The translations under genes and the position numbers were made by a program. 64,000 nucleotides of DNA from CAVTQZ01 sp963737015 (GTDB lineage Bacteria; Actinomycetota; Acidimicrobiia; Acidimicrobiales; UBA8190). The notes beneath the pieces are model-generated. The model had not been told where the DNA came from and ran no database searches. It saw only the letters and a list, made by a program, of their open reading frames with translations. Positions 59,306 through 64,000 of the stretch are shown here, piece after piece (position 1 is the stretch's first letter; each line of letters starts with the position of its first letter). The DNA lies in NCBI GenBank assembly GCA_963737015.1, contig CAVTQZ010000001.1, positions 620,001 through 684,000 of the forward strand. The letters are read 5' to 3'.

Positions 59306-60547
59306 ATGAGCCGTCCGGTCTCAGCTCTGCCCGAGCGAAGGCCGACACGACGGATCCACGTGGGTGAAGTCGCCGTCGGCGGGGGAGCGCCGATCTCGGT
59401 GCAGTCCATGACCACGACGAAGACGGCGGACGTCGAGGGCACACTCGCCCAGATCTACGCGCTTGCCGCGGCTGGTGCGGACATCGTGCGCTGTACCTGC
59501 AACGAGCAGGAAGCCGCGGAGGGTCTCGCGCACATCGTGCCGCGTTCGCCGGTCCCGATCGTCGCCGACATCCACTTCCACCACGAGATGGCTCTCGCCG
59601 CACTCGAAGCCGGAGTTGCTGCGCTTCGCCTGAACCCCGGCAACCTGCGAAAGGAAGCCGAGATCAAGCAAGTGGCCTCGGAGGCGAAGGACCGCGGGGT
59701 CCCGATACGGGTGGGGGTGAACGCCGGGTCGCTTCACCCCGAGCTCTACAAGCGTTTCGGCGGCGCCACGCCCGAGGCACTCGTGGAGTCGGCGCGCATG
59801 GAGATCGGGTACCTGGAGGACGTCGGGTTCACCGACATAAAGATCTCCGTGAAGGCATCGGCGGTGCCGTTGATGGTTGCCGCCTACCGGCTGGCCTCCG
59901 AGACCTTCGACTACCCGCTGCACCTGGGCGTGACGGAGGCCGGACCGCCGCCGGCGGGCTTGATAAAGGGGACCGCCGGCATCGGAACTCTGCTCGCAGA
60001 AGGCGTCGGCGACACGATCCGGTACTCGCTCACGGCTGACCCGGTCGAGGAGGCAAAAGCCGGCCGCCAGCTCCTCGAGTACCTGGGCCTGCGCGAGCGC
60101 AAGGGCCTCGATCTGATCGCCTGCCCGAGCTGCGGGCGCGCGGAGATCGACGTCATCAAGGTCGCGCAGCAGGCCCAGGCGGCGCTCGAGTCGCGCAACC
60201 TGCCGCTACAGGTGGCGGTCATGGGCTGCGTCGTCAACGGTCCGGGAGAGGCCCGTGAGGCGGACCTCGGCATCGCCGCCGGCCGGAAAAAGGGACATCT
60301 CTTCATAAAGGGGAAGATCGTGCGGGTCGTTCCCGAGGCGGAGATGGTCGACGCCCTCGTCGAGGAGGCGGAGAAGATCGTCGCAGAGGGCCTCGAGGCG
60401 CGACTCGCCGCAGCCGAAGACGGCGCCGAAGAAGAAGCGGCCGCCGACCGTCGCGTGCTCGTGGAGGAGAAAGGCGCTGACGTGAACCGCTCCTCGCAGA
60501 AGATCGACATGATCCGAAAGGCGGTCCGTCGGGACGAGGATCAGTAG
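59306..60547 (+). CDS. ispG: 4-hydroxy-3-methylbut-2-enyl diphosphate synthase (IspG/GcpE)
   Basis: 413 residues from ATG 59306. Barrel start VGEVAVGGGAPISVQSMTTTKT, VNAGSLHPELYKRFG, LGVTEAGPPPAGLIKGTAGIGTLLAEG, and the 4Fe-4S cysteines in IACPSCGRAE and AVMGCVVNGPGEA. The C-terminal ~50 residues are an extra Ala/Glu-rich tail. It converts MEcPP to HMBPP. The last seven bases overlap the convergent proS. Confidence 0.95.
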   Translation: MSRPVSALPERRPTRRIHVGEVAVGGGAPISVQSMTTTKTADVEGTLAQIYALAAAGADIVRCTCNEQEAAEGLAHIVPRSPVPIVADIHFHHEMALAALEAGVAALRLNPGNLRKEAEIKQVASEAKDRGVPIRVGVNAGSLHPELYKRFGGATPEALVESARMEIGYLEDVGFTDIKISVKASAVPLMVAAYRLASETFDYPLHLGVTEAGPPPAGLIKGTAGIGTLLAEGVGDTIRYSLTADPVEEAKAGRQLLEYLGLRERKGLDLIACPSCGRAEIDVIKVAQQAQAALESRNLPLQVAVMGCVVNGPGEAREADLGIAAGRKKGHLFIKGKIVRVVPEAEMVDALVEEAEKIVAEGLEARLAAAEDGAEEEAAADRRVLVEEKGADVNRSSQKIDMIRKAVRRDEDQ

Positions 60548-61941
60548 GCCCGGCCCACCACCGCAATCTGCTCTTCGGTTCCGTCCGTCTCGTCGGTTTC
60601 GCCGTGCAGGAGCCTCACCGAAGCCCCCGCCTCGTTGATCGCCAGCTCGCCGGCTCCCTCCACCAGAGATGCCCGGAGGCTCGCGAAGCCGTTTCGGCTC
60701 GCCTCGATGGCCTCGTCGATGCTCGCAGCGTGGGTCGTCCTGGCCCGACGGAATCCATCGGCCTCTTCGAACAGGGCGCGCTGTGCCTGGCCGAGAGCCT
60801 CTCTCACGAGTTGCGCCGTCTGTCCCAGAGCGACCTTCGTCTTCGTCCCGTCGTCGCGCCTCGAAAGGACGACGCTGTCCTCCTTCAGGTCGCGCGGCCC
60901 GACCTCGATGCGCACGGGAACTCCCTTCAGCTCCCATTCGACGACGCGGCGGCCGAACGAGGTGTCGATGCGCGAGTCGAGCTCGGCGCGGAGGCCGGTT
61001 TCACGCAGCTCGGCTGTAAGGGCCTGTGCCTTCGTACCTGCACCGTCCTCGTCGCGCACGAGAAGCACGACCACCTGCACCGGCGCGAGGTTCGGCGGGA
61101 GTCGCAGGCCCTTGTCGTCCCCGTGGGCCATCACCAAAGCGCCCATCATGCGGGTCGAGGTGCCCCACGACGTCTGCCATGCGAATTGCCGGGTTCCCGT
61201 GCTGTCGAGGTAGGTGATGTCGAACGCACGCGAGAAGTTCTGTCCGAGCTCGTGACTGGTGCCCATCTGCAGGGCCTTTCCGTCGCGCATCATGGCCTCG
61301 CAGGTCCACGTCGTGACCGCACCGGGAAAGCGCTCGCGCTCGGTCTTGCGTCCCACGAGGACTGGTATGGCGAGGACGTTCACCATGAAGTCCTCGTAGA
61401 TCTTCCGAAGGACGTGCAAGGCGAAGTCCCTCGCGTGCGTCTCGGTCGCGTGGGCGGTGTGACCCTCCTGCCACAGGAACTCGGTCGTCCTCAGAAAGAG
61501 CCTCGGGCGCATCTCCCAGCGCACGACGTTGCACCACTGGTTGAGGAGCATCGGGAGGTCGCGGTGGCTATGGACCCACTTGGCGAAGAACGAGTTGATC
61601 ACCGTCTCGCTGGTCGGACGTATGACGACAGGCTCCTCCAGCTGCTTTCCGCCCCCGTAGGTGACCACCGCGAGCTCGGGGCTGAAGCCTTCGACGTGCT
61701 CGGCCTCGAGCTTGAGGAACGACTCCGGTATCAGGAGGGGGAAGTAGGCGTTTTGGACTCCGGCGGCCTTTATGCGCGCGTCGAGCTCGCCTTGCATGCG
61801 CTCCCAGATCGCGTATCCGTAGGGGCGGATCACCATGGTCCCCCTAACGGGGCCGTTGTCGGCCAGCTCCGCTTTGGCGAGGACGTCCTGGTACCAACGT
61901 GGGAAGTCGACCGCCTGGGGTGCGAGGATCCGCTCGCTCAT
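60541..61941 (-). CDS. proS: prolyl-tRNA synthetase, short (archaeal/eukaryal-like) form
   Basis: 466 residues from ATG 61941. Class II motifs: motif 1 region MVIRPYGYAIWERMQ, IRPTSETVINSFFAKWVHSHRDLP, motif 2 EMRPRLFLRTTEFLWQEGHTAHAT, motif 3 MAHGDDKGLRLPP. The ~180-residue INS editing domain of bacterial type ProRS is absent, and the sequence ends in VGRAY, the terminal-tyrosine hallmark of the archaeal/eukaryal type. Its frame is open further upstream but conservation starts at MSERILAPQAVDFP. Faithful Pro charging may then need a free-standing editing protein elsewhere. Confidence 0.93.
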   Translation of the reverse strand: MSERILAPQAVDFPRWYQDVLAKAELADNGPVRGTMVIRPYGYAIWERMQGELDARIKAAGVQNAYFPLLIPESFLKLEAEHVEGFSPELAVVTYGGGKQLEEPVVIRPTSETVINSFFAKWVHSHRDLPMLLNQWCNVVRWEMRPRLFLRTTEFLWQEGHTAHATETHARDFALHVLRKIYEDFMVNVLAIPVLVGRKTERERFPGAVTTWTCEAMMRDGKALQMGTSHELGQNFSRAFDITYLDSTGTRQFAWQTSWGTSTRMMGALVMAHGDDKGLRLPPNLAPVQVVVLLVRDEDGAGTKAQALTAELRETGLRAELDSRIDTSFGRRVVEWELKGVPVRIEVGPRDLKEDSVVLSRRDDGTKTKVALGQTAQLVREALGQAQRALFEEADGFRRARTTHAASIDEAIEASRNGFASLRASLVEGAGELAINEAGASVRLLHGETDETDGTEEQIAVVGRAY

Positions 61942-62140
61942 CACACGGAGGCTCCGGTCGCGAACGCTTCGTGCGGCCTCGTCACGGCGACGATGGTAGG
62001 TGCTCGGCAGCCCTGTTCCTGCGACGGTGCCAGCCGTCCGTTCGTCCACGGCCGGTGTTTTTCCTCGTATCGCGGGGCTTTTCGAAAATGTGCGGCTGGT
62101 ATGCTGGTCGTGCCGTTCGAACCGGGTGGAAGGTGCAGAC
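61942..62140. promoter_or_regulatory. divergent proS / rimP-nusA control region
   Basis: About 300 bases separate the divergent proS and rimP starts. A weak plus-strand -10-like TATGCT lies at 62100-62105, with an AT-rich patch (CTTTTCGAAAATG) upstream near 62078-62090. A transcript from here would run into the hairpin at 62141. No riboswitch pattern is recognised. The promoter assignment is tentative. Confidence 0.3.
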
Positions 62141-62173
62141 GAAGCGTGGGCGGGCGCCCACGCTTCTCTTTTT
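62141..62173 (+). terminator. intrinsic terminator/attenuator upstream of rimP-nusA
   Basis: GAAGCGTGGGC-GGGC-GCCCACGCTTC is a perfect 11-pair stem with a 4-base loop, followed by TCTTTTT. It lies about 70 bp before the rimP start and points the same way, with no gene just upstream on that strand. Such a hairpin before rimP-nusA is common and fits autogenous control of NusA by termination. Confidence 0.8.
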
Positions 62174-62244
62174 CGCCAGTGCCTTCCGGTCGTGTCACGG
62201 TGTGAGGACGCAGGGGATCGGTCGATATCGACGGGAGGTGAGCA

Positions 62245-62793
62245 GTGGACGGGGAGCTCTTCAGCTTGCTCGCGTCCACTGTCGCGACCCTCGGGTTGGA
62301 GCTCGTCGAGCTGGACGTCCGAAGCGGGATGGTGAAGGTCGTCGTCGACCGCGGTGGCGGCGCGGACGTCGATCTCATCGCACAGGCGACACGCGAGGTG
62401 TCGATCGTTCTCGACTCGAACGATCCTCAGCCTGGACGCCGCTACACCCTCGAGGTCTCGAGCCCCGGGGTGGAACGACCACTTCGGACCCCTGCGCAGT
62501 TCGCACGGGCGGTGGGCGAGACGGTGTCTGTCCGCACCCTCGAAGGCGGACAAGGTGAGCGGCGCGTAAAGGGCATCCTTCGCCACGCCGACGACGAGGG
62601 GGTGGTCGTCGAAGGCGACGACCTGCCGGAAGGCACGAGGCGTCTTTCGTACTCCGAGATCGAACGCGCCCGGACCGTCTTCGAGTGGCCGGAGCCCTCG
62701 CGTGCTGCGCGCTCGCCGCGCTCTTCACACTCGCAGCGCTCTTCACACTCGCAGCATTCGTCGTCTGCATCCCAGGAGAGGGCAAGACCATGA
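62245..62793 (+). CDS. rimP: ribosome maturation factor RimP
   Basis: 182 residues from GTG 62245, with GGGAGGTG four to ten bases upstream. Typical RimP N-domain (LLASTVATLGLELVELDVR) and YTLEVSSPGVERPL with the following SH3-like C-domain. The last ~31 residues come from a Ser/His/Gln repeat, not the family. RimP helps 30S maturation. Its stop overlaps the nusA ATG (ATGA). Confidence 0.9.
   Translation: MDGELFSLLASTVATLGLELVELDVRSGMVKVVVDRGGGADVDLIAQATREVSIVLDSNDPQPGRRYTLEVSSPGVERPLRTPAQFARAVGETVSVRTLEGGQGERRVKGILRHADDEGVVVEGDDLPEGTRRLSYSEIERARTVFEWPEPSRAARSPRSSHSQRSSHSQHSSSASQERARP
62719..62754 (+). repeat. two perfect 18-bp tandem repeats in the rimP tail
   Basis: CGCTCTTCACACTCGCAG is present twice without a mismatch (62719-62736, 62737-62754), in frame, each coding RSSHSQ. 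The flanking bases extend the low-complexity Ser-rich tail of RimP. The 18-bp unit keeps the frame, so copy number could vary without disrupting translation coupling to nusA. Confidence 0.85.
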
Positions 62794-64000
62794 GCCAGAC
62801 GAACTTCGAATTCCTCGACGCCCTCGGCCAGATCGCGAGGGACAAGGGCATCTCGGTGGACACCCTCCTCGACGCCCTCGCCAACGCGCTCGTCGCGGCG
62901 TACAAGAGGCGCCCGGGTGCGGCCGAGGAGGCTGTCGTCACGATCGACCCCGACTCGGGTGAGATCCGGGTGTACGGACAGGAGCTCGACGAGGACGGCA
63001 ATGTCGTGCGCGAGTGGGACGACACCCCTCACGACTTCGGTCGCATCGCTGCCCAGACCGCGAAGCAGGTGATCCTCCAGCGCATCCGCGAGGCGGAGCG
63101 CGACCTCAAGTACGAGGAGTACGCGGGGCGTGAAGGAGACATCGTCACGGGCATCGTTCAGCAGACCGACAACCGCTACACGCTGTTGGATCTCGGCAAG
63201 GTCGAGGCGCTGCTGCCGCAGGCCGAGCAGGTTCCCTACGAGCGTTACGAGCACGGGTCGCGCCTGAAGGCCTACATCGTCGAGGTCCGAAAGACGACGA
63301 AGGGCCCCCAGATCGTCGTGAGCCGGAGCCACCCAGGGCTCGTGAAGCGCCTGTTCGAGCTGGAGGTCCCCGAGATCTCGTCCGGGGTCGTGGAGATCCG
63401 CGCCGCGGCCCGCGAGCCCGGGCACCGGACAAAGATCGCAGTCTGGTCCAACGACCCGAACGTCGATCCTGTCGGCGCATGCGTCGGAGCGCGAGGTTCG
63501 CGTGTGCGCATGGTCACCAACGAGCTGCGAGGAGAGCGCATCGACGTCGTGCCGTTCGCGGACGACCCCGTCGATTTCATCCAGGCCGCCCTACAGCCCG
63601 CGCGTGCGCGAGGTGCGTCTCGACGAGGAGACCGGGACCGCCACCGTCATCGTCAGCGATTACCAGCTCTCGCTCGCCATCGGCAAGGAAGGCCAAAACG
63701 CACGTCTCGCGGCCCGGCTCACCGGATGGCGGATCGACATCAAGAGCGAATCGCAGCTCGCAGAGGAAGAGGCCGCCTACGACGAACAGTGGGCCGAGGG
63801 CGAGTGGGTCGAGAACGAAGCAGGCGAAATGGTCTGGCAGCCCGCCGAGGGCGGTGAAGCGGTTTCGGCCGACGAGTGGTCGAGGGCCGCGTCCGGCGAC
63901 GCCGGCGGCGCACCCACAGAACCCGGCGCCACCGGCGAGCCCGGGGTTCAGCCGGAGCCCGGTGACCAACGGAACGAGGCACAGAAGGAGCCCTCGCAAG
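62790..64000 (+). CDS. nusA: transcription termination/antitermination protein NusA, partial and frameshifted
   Basis: Starts at ATG 62790 and runs off the window. The first frame holds the NusA N-domain (EFLDALGQIARDKGISVDTLLDALANALVAAYKRR), S1 domain (GREGDIVTGIVQQTDNRYTLLDLG) and KH1 start (SRSHPGLVKRLFELEVPEI, DPVGACVGARGSRV). Near 63600-63605 one base is missing; restoring it gives ARVREVRLDEETGTATVIV then the KH2 region (LAIGKEGQNARLAARLTGWRIDI) in the frame open to the window end. The downstream part continues as an acidic Glu/Ala/Pro tail. NusA binds RNA polymerase at pauses. Essential in most bacteria, so a sequence error is likely. Confidence 0.92.

Noticed and set aside
60604..62205. 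533-codon plus-strand frame opposite proS
   Set aside because: Shadow of proS; composition is random-like and it spans the proS start and promoter.

Overview
The window is a high-GC, densely packed bacterial chromosome segment with mostly chromosomal core genes. Several features point to Actinobacteriota: an MCE operon end with an Mce-associated protein, a MtrA-MtrB-LpqB-like cluster, a WhiG-type sigma factor next to rpsB, a DinB/mycothiol-isomerase-like protein, and DUF3817 and DUF5679 proteins. The six-repeat 'YWLVASDGGIFTFG' secreted protein and the very long low-complexity extensions on core enzymes make class Acidimicrobiia the most likely home. This is inference from gene content and family resemblance; no phylogeny was computed.

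Layout. 1-8400: tail of an mce operon, a RecB-like nuclease, an alpha/beta hydrolase, DedA, an O-methyltransferase, two small membrane proteins, a siderophore-interacting-type flavoprotein, a GIY-YIG-like small protein and an SDR. 8400-12500: an accessory stretch bounded by tRNA-Gly(UCC) and tRNA-Pro(UGG). Each tRNA has a decayed tyrosine-integrase fragment beside its 3' end, and between them lie an alpha/beta hydrolase, a GNAT acetyltransferase and non-coding DNA. 12500-15600: YbjQ, a zinc alcohol dehydrogenase, a DUF5679 zinc ribbon and a DinB-like protein. 15680-31376 is one long plus-strand run: tig-clpP-clpX-folC-ndk (protein quality control, folate, nucleotides), mreB-mreC-mreD-PBP2 (cell shape), two radical-SAM-linked proteins, RNase E/G, rplU and rpmA.

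31389-41075: a purine nucleoside phosphorylase facing a DUF3303 gene and an MTA/SAH-deaminase-like amidohydrolase, then obgE-proB-proA, then a MoxR ATPase / VWA protein / histidine phosphatase cassette. 41113-49801: a GH25-like repeat protein, class II DAHP synthase, nadD-rsfS, and a minus-strand set of a Tat-exported peptide-binding lipoprotein, MtrA, MtrB and a GerMN lipoprotein. 49958-60547: xer recombinase, whiG, rpsB-tsf-pyrH-frr-cdsA-dxr-rseP-ispG (translation, membrane lipid and isoprenoid synthesis). 60541-64000: a prolyl-tRNA synthetase lacking the bacterial editing insert, and rimP-nusA preceded by a terminator-like hairpin; nusA runs off the window.

Six otherwise normal genes (alpha/beta hydrolase at 9668, clpP, ndk, the amidohydrolase, the peptide-binding protein and nusA) are each broken by one single-base indel, several next to short homopolymers. 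Because essential genes are among them, draft-sequence error is the simplest explanation. I did not find a clearly new defence or mobile system. The best leads are the two tRNA/integrase scars, the duplicated basic motif in the 158-residue cytoplasmic tail of PBP2, the 312-residue extension of CdsA, and the MoxR-VWA-phosphatase cassette.
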